A stretch of 64,000 bases of DNA from Limonium bicolor (Eukaryota > Streptophyta > Magnoliopsida > Caryophyllales > Plumbaginaceae), in contig CM041780.1 in assembly GCA_023374045.1 (NCBI GenBank), positions 95,265,005-95,329,004 on the forward strand, read 5' to 3'. Under the pieces are notes generated by a model. The model was not told the origin of the DNA. It did no database searches and was given only the letters and a program-made list of their open reading frames with translations. Shown here one piece after another: positions 21,401-32,980 of the stretch; position 1 is the stretch's first letter; every line of letters starts with the position of its first letter. The translations under genes were made by a program, and so were the position numbers.

Positions 21401-21957
21401 TTGTGCTCCGGTCAGGCTTGAGCTCTGCCAACCTTCTGAAGCATGTCCGGCAGCTGAACAGTCGGGTAATTAGTGCTAAAGAGGAGCTGTCTCTGGCCAA
21501 TTCTGAACATGATAAATATCAAGCCCAAGTCCTTACCCTTGAGTCCCAAGTGGCCAGGTTCATGTCATTTTCACGGCAATCTCAAGAGGAGATACAGAAG
21601 TAAGGCACCATTAATGCTCATCTAAAGGAATCCTTCGCCTCTCAGTGCCGCAGGATAGTCGATATCTGCCAGCAGATTGTCTCGGAGTATTTTCTTGAGA
21701 AAGGGGAGTTATTGGACGATGACCTGTACAACAAGCTGGAATTCAAAGCTGTTGCCCAGAAGTCTAACTTCTTCGAGGAGCTCGAGAGATTCTGCTGTAG
21801 TCCAGGAGAGACATGCTTTGGGTCTGGCCAAGCTTCTTTCCTTCCGGCCGGAAGCAACATCCAGCCATCCGCCAGAGGGGTGCAGCGTCTTACAAGGAGG
21901 TCAAAATCTTCTGAAAGTGTGGCTGGAAGTGGCGATAAGTTAGTTCCAGAAAAATAG
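18474..21957 (+). pseudogene. Antisense ORF (gypsy-type transposon domain) of element C, with introns
   Basis: A multi-exon gene lies opposite to gag-pol. The start at 18474 gives MSTSAAKKSK. A frameshift near 18770 leads into a conserved core (LTIPPHPFVLGF, EGTDFARFFTVRV, HEWSSRWFVIV). This core resembles the putative gypsy-type transposon domain (PF04195) known from antisense extra ORFs of Tat elements. Introns are indicated at 19230-19306 (GTAAGC...TATGTAG), ending at 19901 (GCGGCAG), ending at 20534 (TTCTAG), and at about 21331-21416. The 3' half (20535-21600) is a Glu/Lys-rich coiled coil. Stops near 20718 and 21601 break it. The function is unknown. Confidence 0.7.
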
Positions 21958-22339
21958 AGTGGGGTTTCTTTTCCCTTTTTTTTTGGTCTTTTGGGCATGT
22001 ATCTTTTGTGCTTGTCGAATTTTCGTAATGATTACACCCTTGTGACTGCCTCTACCCCATTCTTGGGAAAATATAAATTACATTCTTTAAACTTTGTTCA
22101 ATCTTACTTGCCGGAGCTGCCGGTCTCTTATTATACTATTGCCTTTATTTTTAGCCAATTCGCCGACTACTGGGTTTTTTCCTCCTTTCGAATGTCGCAT
22201 ATATGATCATCTTTACGTGAGCCTAGTTAGCTAAGTGCCCATCCTTACAAAACAAAAAGCTTTACGGTTTACTGACCGAATCTCCTTTTTGCCGAATCTT
22301 TTTCTCTCTTTTTTGAGATGCCGGTTTTAGTTAAGGCAA
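21958..22339. other. Spacer between antisense ORF and 48-bp array
   Basis: No gene is seen. It likely carries the 3' ends of both the antisense ORF and the minus-strand element transcript. Confidence 0.4.
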
Positions 22340-23220
22340 GACAGCCTGCGGCTCACCGGCCGGAGCTTATTTTCAAGGCATAACAGCCTTTGGCTCGTTG
22401 GCCGGTGCTTACTTTCAAGGCATGATAGCCTGCGGCTCGTTGGCCGGTGCTTTCTTTTACTTTCAAGGCATGATAGCTTGCGGCTCGTTGGCCGGTGCTT
22501 TCTTTTACTTTCAAGGCATGATAGCCTGTGGCTCGTTGGCCGGTGCTTTCTTTTACTTTCAAGGCATGATAGCCTGCGGCTTGTTGGTCGGTGCTTTCTT
22601 TACTTTCAAGGCATGATAGCCTGCGGCTCGTTGGCCGATGCTTTCTTTCAAGGCATGATAGCCCGCGGCTCGTTGGCCGATGCTTTTTTTTACTTTCAAG
22701 GCATGATAGCCTGTGGCTCGTTGGCCGGTGCTTTCCTTTACTTTCAAGGCATGATAGCCCGCAGCTCGTTGGCCGGTGCTTTCTTTTACTTTCAAGGCAT
22801 GATAGCCTGCGGCTCGTTGGCCGGTGCTTTCTTTTACTTTCAAGGCATGATAGCCTGCGGCTCGTTGGCCGGTGCTTTCTTTTACTTTCAAGGCATGATA
22901 GTCTACGGCTCGTTGGCCGGTGCTTTCTTTTACTTTCAAGGCATGATAGCCTGCGGCTCGTTGGCCGGTGCTTTCTTTTACTTTCAAGGCATGATAGCCT
23001 ACGGCTCGTTGGCCGGTGCTTTCTTTTACTTTCAAGGCATGATAGCCTGCGGCTCGTTGGCCGGTGCTTTCTTTTACTTTCAAGGAATGATAGCCTGCGG
23101 CTCGTTGGCCGGTGCTTTCTTTTACTTTCAAGGCATGATAGCCTGCGGCTCGTTAGCCGGTGCTTTCTTTTACTTTCAAGGCATGATAGCCTGCGGCTCG
23201 TTGGCCGGTGCTTACCTTTA
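22340..23220. repeat. 48-bp tandem array in element C
   Basis: About 18 units of 48 bp contain gcatgatagcctgcggctcg then ttggccggtgctttc, with small deletions near 22600-22690. Because 48 is a multiple of 3 and the unit is nearly stop-free, at least four overlapping frames stay open across it (up to 295 codons). None is a real gene. It sits just downstream of the integrase stop. Confidence 0.95.
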
Positions 23221-23267
23221 CTCTTTTCTTTGAAAAACAATACCTCTTTATTGAAGAATCATGAATT

Positions 23268-24299
23268 TTATACATAGAATTTTTTCAAACATTCTCCATG
23301 CCATGAATGTGGCAATTCGTACCCCTCGCCATTTTTCAGGCGATATGAAGCCTGCCCCGTCTTTTAGTGTATGATATACGGTCCTTCCCATTGGGGCTCT
23401 AGTTTTTAGGTTGTTTAACTTCCCGGAGGACCAACTCTCCTGGAGCGAAACTCCGCTCTCTTATCCTTTGATTGAAATATCGTTCCACTTTGGACTTGTC
23501 TTTCGCCATCCTTATTGCGGCGGCCACCCTGGTTTCCTCAAGGAGATCTAGATGGTCTTGTATTCCCTGATTGTTGACATCTTCATCGTATGATTCCCAC
23601 CTTACTGATGGTGCCACAATCTCTGCCGGAATGACAGCCTCAAAACCATATGTTAGTCTGTAGGGTGTTTCTCCTATTGGCCCCCTTTCTGTTGTTCTGT
23701 ATGACCAGAGGACCTGGGGTAACAGCTCTGCCCACTTTCCCTTTCTTTCATCGAGTTTTCTCTTTATTGCTTTTACTATCTGACCATTCACATTCTCGAC
23801 TTGCCCATTCGCCTGAGGGTGCGCCACTGATGCGAATCTTAAGTCAATCTTTCACTCTTCACAAAACCCGGAAGCTCTCGCAATTGAATTGCGTTCCGTT
23901 ATCAGTTATTATTGCTTTCGGTATACCAAACCTGCATACCACATATTTCCAGATGAATTCTTGTGATTTTCTGGCTGTGATGGAGATAGTAGGCATTGCC
24001 TCAACCCACTTTGTGAAATAGTCAATGGCGACATATATGAATTTGAACCTCCCTGGCGAAGCTTCTGGGAATGGTCCCACAATATCTAATCCCCACATAG
24101 CAAAGGGGATTGGGCAGAGGATAGATTTTCGTTCTGCCAGTGGATTGTGTATTTTGTTTCCGTGCTCTTGACACTTGAGACACTTTTGTATGTATTCTTT
24201 GCAATGTTCCATCATTTTGGGCCAAAAGTATCCGAGCCTCAAGATTTTGTGCGTTGTGGTTCTTTCTCCTTGATGATTTCCACAGAGTCTGTCATGCAC
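23268..24299 (-). pseudogene. pol: Integrase of element C
   Basis: It encodes the enzyme that inserts element cDNA. The zinc-binding region ends with CLKCQEHG. The catalytic residues are seen as GLDIVGPF (first Asp), ITDNGTQF (second Asp) and NGQVENVN (Glu). The C-terminal part continues past a stop at about 23399 to QWEGPY and ends near 23268. A frameshift plus stop near 23830-23860 separates the second Asp from the Glu. Only the 48-bp array and the spacer separate it from the antisense ORF. Confidence 0.85.
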
Positions 24300-24362
24300 C
24301 TCTTTTATTAGCTTTGTCCCTTCGGCTATGGTAACACACTTCAGTGCCGGTCTTGCGAAAGA

Positions 24363-25290
24363 TCACTTATATAGCTGGTTATTATCAATGAAGAATGATG
24401 CGGCCCGCCTTTTTATTGTCCTGGCCTTCTTTTCCTCTTCCGGCAACTTTCTTTGTCGTATGTAATCTATGATTGGAGTCATCCAGGATTCTGCCTCATC
24501 ATTTGACTCTATTGTAAATACTTGAGCCTCATCTATGCTTGACGCAGTTTTGACTTCTAGCCAGATTTCATTGGGTACTCTTTCGGCCATACTTGCCAAT
24601 TTCACCAAGGCATCTGCCTCGACATTCTCTTCACGAGGAAGGTGTTTTAGTTGGCATCTTTGGAAATTTGCCTTTAGCTCCTGGACTTTGAGCAAGTACC
24701 TCCACAGCTTTTTCTCTTTGACTTCATAGATGTTGTTGTTTTGTCTTGCTACCAACATAGAGTCTGAGTATACCTCTAATTCTCCGAAAAGTTATATTTT
24801 ATAAGCTTTATTTCCAACAGGATTTTATAGGAAGGAAAGAATAGAGAGGGTATCTTCCTATGAAACCTGTTGCCCCTAGGGCAGTAGCCACCTCCAAACC
24901 CTAGATAAGGGCTTCGTATTCGGCTTCGTTGTTGGTAACGTCAAAGTCTAGCCGAAGGCGTAGTTCAAGCTTTGTCCGTCCGGCGCTTGCACTACTATTC
25001 CAGCGCCTGCCCCACTTTTGCATCGGGCTCCATCAACCAAGATGACGTATGGATTCTGGGGTTGTTTTTCTTCTTTTGCAAAGTTTGTTTCTGTTATGAA
25101 GTCTGCCAAGGCTTGGGCTTTAATGGCTGTTCTGGGCAAGAAGTGAATTTCATATTGCGTTAGCTCTACTGTCCAGCTTACCATCCGGCCGGAAGCATTT
25201 GGATTGTTCGCTATTTGCTTGAGCGGCCAATTGGTCCTGACAAAGATCCGATGTGACTGAAAATAGGGCCACAATTTCCTTCATGCCACC
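24363..25290 (-). pseudogene. pol: RNase H and second RNase H of element C
   Basis: After RT, VRTNWPLKQI and RMVSWTVELTQYEI belong to the end of the RT-linked RNase H. Then VDGARCKSGAGAGIV begins a second, plant-type RNase H whose later part is LPREENVEADALVKLAS in the next frame (24758-24363). Frame breaks lie between 24948 and 24758. A second RNase H is diagnostic of the Tat group. Confidence 0.8.
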
Positions 25291-25291
25291 A

Positions 25292-26377
25292 CTAATGCAA
25301 ACAAGATTTCTCTATGTTAGTATACTGTCCTTCTGTTGGGCTCAAAATTTTACCGGTATAGTAGACTGGTACCTCCCTTTTCTCTTCCATGATCAAGACA
25401 GCTGCAACCGCCCAATCTGTTGCGGACAAATAAAGGTAGAGGTCTTGGCCAGGGGCAGGCATGCCCAATTTAGGCATATCCCGAAGCATTTCCTTGATCT
25501 TTTCGAATGCGTCTATACACAATTTGCTGTTCTTCCTTAGAATATTGAAGAACGGGATTGACTTTTCCTGAAGCTTGGAACAAAACCTGCTTAACGCCGT
25601 GAGTCTCCCGTTCAGAGCTTGGACATCTTTGATATTTTTCGGAGGAGAAAGGTTGAGAATTGCTTGACTCTTTTCCGGATCTACTTCAATACCTCTTTGT
25701 CCAACAATGAAGCCGAGAAACCTTCCTTTAGTCACACCAAATACACACTTCTCCGGATTCAGCTTGATTTGATATTTGTCCAGAGTATCGAATGTTTCCT
25801 CTAAATCTTTCATGTGCTGCTCTTTTGACGGGCTTTTTACGACTATATCGTCAACATAAGCTTCCACATTCCGGGTAAGTTGTTGACAAAATACCTTGTC
25901 AATCATTCGCTTAAAGGTAGCTCCTGCGTTCTTCAGACCAAAAGGCATTACTTTGTAACAAAATGTTCCAGCTGAAGTGATAAAGGATGTTTTTTCCGAA
26001 TCTTCTTCTTTCATTTTTAACTAATTATAGCTAGAGAAAGCATCTAGAAAACTTAACACAGAGCTCTGAGCAGTTGAAACCACCAATCTATCTATTGATG
26101 GTAGGGGATAGAAATCTTAAGGACATGCCTTATTTAAATCTGTGAAATCCACACACATTCTCCACTTTCTGTTTGCTTTTTTTACCATGACAACGTTAGC
26201 CAGCCATCGTGGGTATGCTACCTCCCGGATGAATCCAGTCTTGAGGAGTTTTTGAACCGCGGTTCGTGCAGCCAAATCTCTTTCTTCCCCTATTACGCTT
26301 TTCCTTTGCCTAACCGCCGGATGCCTTGGGTCTACCCTGAGCTCATGCTGGATAACGCTTGGGTCTATTCCAGGCAT
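25292..26377 (-). pseudogene. pol: Reverse transcriptase of element C
   Basis: Two frames (26377-26117 and 26014-25292) give the RT fingers and palm: WRMCVDFTDLNKACP, then TSFITSAGTFCYKVMPFGLKNAG, then the active site YVDDI at about 25847-25858, then FLGFIVGQRGIEVDPEK. It continues into the first RNase H (YLYLSATDWAVAAVL). In-frame stops between 26117 and 26014 inactivate it. Confidence 0.9.
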
Positions 26378-26898
26378 TTCGTCCTTGCTCCAGGGTCGTC
26401 CTTCTTTTTTCCAGGAACCTCATTAAGTGAGTTTGCTCTCCATTGTCAAACACAGTTCCTATTTTAAAAAAATTAGAAGGATCAGATTTTAAATGTACCT
26501 CTATGGGGGTCTTGAGTTGTTTGACGCCCTTCCTTTTCTTGACTTGGCTCCAGGGAAGAATGTAACTTTCCCTTAAACTCCTTTTGTGATCCTACAGTTT
26601 TGACCATCTCCTCGCTAGGAAGACTGTCCATGATGCGGACTTCACACATCCGGGCCATCTTCTGGCTTCCCCTTATCGTAACCACATTCCGTTTGTGGTT
26701 AAATATTTCAATTTCAAGTGATGGGTGCTGTGTATGGCTTTGAAAGCATTGATTCCTGGCCTTCCGAGATACATGTTATATCCAGACAGACCTGGCACAA
26801 TAAAAGCTGTGAGTTTTCTCCGTTCTCCTTTCATCCCCTTGACCCAGGGTCATTGTAAATCTATACTGCCACTGCCGGAGGACGTGGTAGAGACCCCT
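26378..26898 (-). pseudogene. pol: Protease-RT linker of element C
   Basis: The minus frame 26685-26482 (MVTIRGSQKMARMCEVRI) and upstream fragments encode the spacer between protease and RT. Its upstream end at 26898 is cut by element D and resumes at 34523. Confidence 0.6.
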
Positions 26899-28427
26899 TG
26901 ATAAGTGTCCAAATGAGCATATTTATTAGGTGTATTTCATGTATAATATTAGCACTTTTCTTGCTCATTTCTCCACTTCGGTTGATTTTCCTCTAGTTTA
27001 TGTTTTATTGTTTATCTCACAAAATTATTGGTTTAACATGAGGAAAACCAAGCCGGGAGTGAAGTAGACGAAGAGACGAACGCGTAGGCGCAAACGGCTC
27101 AGAAAACGGAGTCCAAACGAAGAAACTAGGGCCAGTCAAAGTTGGAAGGAAAATAGGTCAACACATATTGCAACCGCCTGGTATAAGGCGGTTTGGGAGG
27201 CGGACAAGCTACAACCGCCTGGTATTGGGCGGTAACCGCAGGCGGACGTGAGTAAGAACTCGCGCGCGCAAGAAACATAGACACAACCGCTCATATAGGC
27301 GGTTCCACAGGCGGTCATCAAGCGGACAACACACAACCGCCTCATATAGGGCGGTTCCACAGGCGGACAAGGGTAAATCGCGCCCGAAACAGTTTTCTTC
27401 TTCGCGCGCCGACTCTGCAACTCGCCCACTCGCCCACTGTCTCTGCAACTTATCCATCTACCCCATCACGCGTTGATCTCTGTCCCCTGCAATAAATGAA
27501 GCAATCAATGCTCAATCACGTACGGATCTGCCTCTGCTAATTCTCTATATACCCCAGCACCAATACTGCAAAAAACACACCACCACGCACGACTGTAGTC
27601 TGAAGAATATTTCACCACACTCATCCATTCGCTTCACTTTTATTCCTCCCGTATCACCACAACAGTCCACACTCACGCAGTAACAAAAGAAATAGAAGAG
27701 CAGCAGTGAGAGCTAGAGCAGACCAGTTCTTCCTCTGAATTAATGTCAAAATCTATCTGTGTAATCTTCTTATCTCCGTTAATGTCTGAGTAATTTTCTT
27801 TTGTATCCTAGGATGGGGGTTTGATTTCTAATATTACGTAAATAATATTTATCACCTGTTTTCTCTTATTTAACTTGTTTTAATTCCTTTCAACTAATAT
27901 TGCTAAATGTTTTGCGCGACAAACGACTACATTTATTTGGTAACTATCAACATATGATTTTGAGATAGTCTAGGTACCACAAAGGAATTAATCTTAGTAT
28001 TTACACTCCGGACTGAGCAGGAAAATATTAAGGCTTTTATTAAGAGTTCGTAACTGACAATTATTAACTCTAATAGGCAATAAATAATTGAGACAAGGTT
28101 ATATGTTTAAGTAATTTAGGAAATTCCCCCGCTATCCTAGGATACATTTTTCCATCCACATCAATTAATTCACCTTTTAACTGTTTTTATTATTTCTGTA
28201 TTAATTTAACAACAAATCAAGCTTGCCTCCGGCTAAACCCCTTTTTACAGTTTTTAAGTAACTACCAAGACTAGGGTAAATTGAACAATCTCCCTGTGGA
28301 TACGACACTTGTTTTACTACTACGACCGGGATTTTGTTTGCAGCCCGACATTTAATTTGAGTTTTAATTTCTTTTCTTTCTTTTCTTTAATTACACCACT
28401 TTAACCACTCAGAAATAACACTCTGCA
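26899..28427 (+). repeat. 5' LTR of element D
   Basis: It begins tgataagtgtcc and ends actctgca. It contains a cluster of short dyads aaccgcc/ggcggtt (27177-27365, for example 27335-27356). It matches 32981-34517 with small indels and substitutions, so a moderately recent insertion. Frames inside it are not called. Confidence 0.92.
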
Positions 28428-28430
28428 AAT

Positions 28431-28447
28431 TGGCGCCGTTGCCGGGG
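28431..28447 (+). promoter_or_regulatory. Primer-binding site of element D (tRNA-Asp type)
   Basis: TGGCGCCGTTGCCGGGG starts three bases after the LTR. It is complementary to the 3' end of plant tRNA-Asp as I know it, including the CCA tail. Confidence 0.85.
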
Positions 28448-29005
28448 AGATTGATTCCATCAATTTCCCTAGTTTCCGGTAGTTCACCTGTTTTATTATA
28501 ATAATCTGTCAATATTTCTTGTTAATAATCTAACCTGGACATCGGACTTATAATCTGACTTGGACATCGGACTTCTGACCTGACTTGGACATTTGACTTC
28601 GGACTCTGGACATCTAACTCCTAACATCTTAATATTATTGTCATTCGTTCCATTGTCATTTCGTTCCATTGTCATTTCGTTCCATTGTCATTTCGTTCCA
28701 TTGTCCTTTCTTTCCATTGTCTCTAACTACTAACTTTAAATTTCCTGTCATTTCGTTCCATTGTCATTCTTTCCATTGTTATTTCTTTCCATTTCCTTAA
28801 CATTTAATTTCCATTGTCCTTAACATTTCTTTCCATTGTCATTTCAATTTTCTGTCATTTCTTTCCATTGTCTCTAACTACTAACTTATAATTTCCAGTA
28901 CACTAACTCCTAACGTTTATCAGCCTAACCAATATTTCTGTCTTTCTTATTTTATTTACTAACTAATTTTGCAGTTTCTGTCAAACCACAAGTTATCTTC
29001 TGTGC
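28448..29005 (+). repeat. Leader of element D with ~17-bp repeats
   Basis: 28636-28870 repeats cattgtcatttcgttc many times with drift, and 28540-28620 repeats gacttggacatcggactt. There is no reading frame. It is likely the 5' untranslated region upstream of gag. Confidence 0.7.
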
Positions 29006-30581
29006 ATGCCAAATACTCGAACCCGAGGCTCTCCACCTATCAGTCCGAGCCCCGAACCCGAGCGTACTTTATTTCAAGCGCAGAGAAACCTGAGAAATCA
29101 AGCCATGGCCAATAACGAAGTTATAAATGAAATGGACCATGCAATTCAACCAGAACACCGTGCCTTATCTGATTATCACCAACCTAACACCGAAGGAAGA
29201 GCATCAGCCATAGTTCTCCCCGAACTAACACCAGAAGAAGCCGGACGATGGGTTTTCAAAACCCACTACATCACCGCCGTCCGGGATCTAGGCAAGTTTA
29301 GTGGAGCGAACCCAGATGAAGCCCCAAATCATCTGAGTCTCTTCCTAGACTTTTGCAATTCCTTTGGTCAAACCGGCAATGTCAAAGAAAGAATTCGACT
29401 CCAACTTTTTCCTCACTCATTATCGGATTCAGCAAACCGGTGGTACCGAAGCCTTCCCTCCCGATCAATAACCACATGGCTTCAAATGGCCCAAAAATTC
29501 CTTGCCAAATACTACCCAACCAGTAGAACGAGGCAATTGATCGGTGAGATCAACACTTTCTGTCAAGAGCCAGGAGAGACGTTGTACGACGCATGGGATA
29601 GATTCAAAGATATGCTAATGAAGTGTTCCCACCATGGTCTTGACGATCAATCCCTCTGCCTGTCATTCTTCAACGGTCTGGATGATGGGAACCGACTACT
29701 CGTCAATTCCTCTGCAGGAGGAAGTTTCATGATGAAATCTCCTAAAGAAGGAATGGACCTTCTCGAAACCATGACGAGCAATACGAGACAGTGGACGAGA
29801 TCCAAAGGAAGAACGCCACGAGCAGCAGGCCTACTCCATGTTGAGCCTACAGATCATTTATCAGCTCAGATCTCGTCCCTTGCAAAGATGGTGGAAAAGC
29901 TAAACACGTCACAAAACGAAATCGTAAAGACAATAGCTTCCCCACCTACAAGTTCATCGTCAGTTCCACCAACAGAAGGATGTGTCATATGCGCTGGTCC
30001 TCACGAAACCCATCAGTGCGAAGGCAAAGGCCAGTACGAGGAAGTACAATTCATAGGAAACCGCCCCGGTAATTCCTACAACAATAACATCAACAACAAC
30101 TATCCATGGAGAAATCACCCGAATTTCTCATGGAAAAATAATGATCAGAACCAAGGAGGGCAGAACAACAATTCCAATGCCTATCAGGGGAACCGACCCC
30201 AACCAAACTCTAATATGGGTTACAGAGCACTAGGTGCCCCTCCAGGTTTCCAACAACAACAACAACAACACACAACAACCATCTTCATCCTCTTCTGATC
30301 CAAACGCAGAACTCAAAGAGATGATGAAGGGATTCATGTCCATAACTCAGAACCAGCTTTCTGCGCAAGAAGCCTTCAACCAGAAAATCGAAGGAAAATT
30401 CAATCAACTTGCAGAACATCTTGCTCGAAGACCGCCAGGGGCTCTCCCCAGCCAAAATGAACCAAATCCAAGAGAGCAAGCCAAGTGCATCTATGTGAAG
30501 GAGCACGATGAAGAAAGACGGAGGTGGCTAAAACAGTTACGATTCCAGAACTACACCCTTCCCTCCAAGAGTGGGTTGTAG
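29006..30581 (+). pseudogene. gag: Gag of element D, frameshifted at a CAA run
   Basis: A 430-codon frame (29006-30298) starts MPNTRTRGSPPISPSPEPER. It holds the Athila-type gag core (LHLSLFLDFCNSF-like block, RLQLFPHSLSDSANRWYRSLP, QEPGETLYDAWDRFKD) and a zinc knuckle CX2CX3HX4C (CVICAGPHETHQC, about residue 325). At a CAA-triplet run (about 30250-30275) the frame shifts, and the protein continues in the frame 30234-30581 (SSSSSDPNAELKEMMKGF). The break is at a slippage-prone repeat. The start at 29006 fits the position about 560 bp after the primer site. Confidence 0.88.
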
Positions 30582-31008
30582 CAATCGAAACTTCCAAAAG
30601 GAATGTAGCTGAACTTGAAAGCACCGCCAATCTATAAAAATCGTATTCAATCTGAGAATACCTACCTTGAGCACTTGGTGGCTGGTTATGAAAACGAAAA
30701 GCTCGACTTCGAAGAAGAAGAAGAGGTTAAGGCGATAACCTTGAGAAGCGGTAAGAAAACCGACGAGATTCACATCCCGCAACAATCAGAAGAATCCAAA
30801 GAGGATAGTGAAGAAAAAGCTGAGGCCCCAGAGAAAAGACATCTCCAAACCTCACTATTCCACCAGCTTCAGAACCTTCTTCACAAGAACCGCCTATACC
30901 ATTTCCTCACCGACTCCAGAAGCAGAAATTGGATAATGAATATGGTAAGTTTCTGGCAATGCTGAAGCAACTAACGTCAATATACAGTTTGTCGACCTCA
31001 TTGCCAAA
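30582..31008 (+). pseudogene. Gag-protease linker of element D
   Basis: The frame 30615-30965 contains EEEEVKAITLRSGKK, the conserved Athila segment before the protease, then an acidic stretch and a frameshift. Stops at about 30580 and 30965 break continuity with the neighbours. Confidence 0.7.
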
Positions 31009-31776
31009 ATGCCAAACTATGCCAAATTCCTCAAACACCTCATATCCAACAAAACTAAATTGGCCGAAGTCGGTACGGTACCTCTCAATGTAGCTTGCTC
31101 AGCTACTCTACAAAAACCACTACCTTCAAAATGCAATGATCCGGGCAGCTTCACTATTCCAGTCACAATTGGTAGCACCTCATTTCCATACTCCTTATGC
31201 GATCTGGGTGCCTCCATTAATTTGATGCCCCTCTCCACTTTCAAAAAGCTGGGAATTGGAGAGATGAAAAAGACTAAGATGACCCTGCAACTGGCAGATG
31301 GTTCGGTAACATACCCAAGCGGAGTGGTGGAGGATGTTATCATTAAAGTGGAGCACTTATACTTCCCATGCGATTTTGTCATTCTAGACATCGAAGAGAA
31401 CTCCACTACACCTCTCATCCTTGGACGACCATTCCTTGCCACAGCCGATGTGCATATTTGGGTAGCCCAGGGGAAAATCACCCTTCAAGCTTATAACGAA
31501 AAGCTGGAGTTTGCATCAGGAAGATCTCCAGATAGCAAATCCAAAGATCTCAAGTTCGTAAGGGATACTCAATCATCATCATCCCCACTTCTGTTTATCA
31601 CCCTTCCAGACGGCATGTCTATTACAGAGTTACCACCACCAATCCCGGACGAAGAGCGGGATAAGAAAGAAAACATGCATCCCGGTGGACTCTCAAAAAC
31701 ACCATCGAGTCATGCTTTGGATCTACCCCTCATAACCACCCCCCAGGATCGATCTAACGACAAAGCGTCTAGCTAA
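31009..31776 (+). CDS. pro: Protease region of element D
   Basis: The open 255-codon frame starts MPNYAKFLKHLISNKTKLAEV. It contains DPGSFTIPVTIG, then the active-site block CDLGASINLMPLSTFKKLG, and then PLILGRPFLATADVHI. These are the conserved blocks of Athila aspartic proteases, with DLG in place of the usual DSG/DTG. It cleaves Gag-Pol in the particle. The frame ends at 31776 with no RT after it. The ATG used is internal; in the parent it would be part of a longer polyprotein. Confidence 0.85.
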   Translation: MPNYAKFLKHLISNKTKLAEVGTVPLNVACSATLQKPLPSKCNDPGSFTIPVTIGSTSFPYSLCDLGASINLMPLSTFKKLGIGEMKKTKMTLQLADGSVTYPSGVVEDVIIKVEHLYFPCDFVILDIEENSTTPLILGRPFLATADVHIWVAQGKITLQAYNEKLEFASGRSPDSKSKDLKFVRDTQSSSSPLLFITLPDGMSITELPPPIPDEERDKKENMHPGGLSKTPSSHALDLPLITTPQDRSNDKASS

Positions 31777-32959
31777 AGACGTTAAAGAAGGGCAGCTTTC
31801 CGGGAGGCAACCCGGACGAACTTATCGTTTATATGCTTTTATGCTGTTTTAATTTTCAGGTTCCCTTTAATTTTATTTTTGCTAAACTTTTAACCCGTTT
31901 GTAGTATGGTTGCTTCTAGTGTCTTTTGCAGTGCAATTTCATGACTACACCGCAACCAAGCTACGCTACTTGAGGCTGAAGCTCAAGTGTGGGGGACCTC
32001 TTATAACGCAAGCAAAAATAATATCAGGGGAGTACCAGTTTCTTTAACCTTGCTTTTATTTAAATAAAATATGCAGAGGAGAATTTATATGCTTAAATGA
32101 ATATTCGTGAGCTTCGTGTTCTCTCTATTTTATCTACTTACCGAAAAGGCCTTCTGAAACTTCCCTTGTTTTTCTGGTGAACAATGAGGACATTGTTCAA
32201 TTTAAGTGTGGGGGAGTGTGCCCTTTTCGGTGACATTTTATGCTAAAATGCTTAATCTCTCTGCTTATCTTGCGTTTGTCAAATTCAATATCGTGAACCC
32301 TTTATGTGTAGGTTGTTCTCTTTAAGAATAAATATTGTTATGAATTGTGGGATAAATGGTATTAAATGTACAAATATACAAAATTTTAAAATTTTGATTA
32401 CTTTTGAGGAGCATTTTTATGCGGTGTGACCAAATGATCTGAAATGGTTGGATTTTTATTGCTCAGGGGTTCTTTCTGTCTTCTTTCTTAGGGATTGCTA
32501 AGGGGTGCTTCTCTGTCAAAAAAAAATATATACAAAAAATATATAAGGGACTTGCGAGACACCATTGGTAACCAACAAAGAGAGTTGAGTGTTCTTAAAC
32601 GAAGGCTTAATGCCTACATATTATCTTCTCATCTCTTATGCAAAAGTGAAACAAATGCATAATTCTATTTTTCCTTTTGTTTTCTCCTCAATGCCCATTC
32701 TTGAGAGAAGTTGGCCATGGTAAAAGTTCTCAAAGTCACCTTAAAAAGAAGCATTGAAGTACTCCGGATCATACCCCGAAACTCTAATTTTTATTTTTGC
32801 CCTGAGTACACCTATGCCACCAGTAGGTGATGGATCACACTCCTCTAAAAAGTTTAAGATCATGTACTATTGACTTTTTTATCCTACCCTTCATAATAAT
32901 ATTTGTTAGTATTGAGCATTCCCTACTTACTTGGGTATGTGATTTGCTTGAGGACAAGC
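31777..32959 (+). other. Non-coding 3' region of element D
   Basis: No RT, integrase or envelope-like frame is present. Two aagtgtgggggac/ag motifs (31985 and 32204) resemble the true polypurine tract at 32968. An A/T-rich run with tatatacaaaaaatatata lies near 32520. Confidence 0.75.
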
Positions 32960-32980
32960 AAAAAGATAAGTGTGGGGGTG
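32960..32980 (+). promoter_or_regulatory. Polypurine tract of element D
   Basis: aaaaagataagtgtgggggtg directly precedes the LTR start tgataag. Confidence 0.8.

Noticed and set aside
22353..23240. Long overlapping frames (295, 251, 228 and 190 codons) that look like repeat proteins
   Set aside because: They are different readings of one 48-bp tandem unit, whose length is a multiple of three. All frames stay open for that reason alone.
27136..27457. Cys-rich minus-strand frames in the D LTRs
   Set aside because: They arise from the GC-rich dyad cluster, lie on the non-coding strand of an LTR and are broken differently in the two copies.
31777..32959. Possible envelope-like gene of an Athila element
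   Set aside because: No frame above about 85 codons and no signal or membrane segment pattern.
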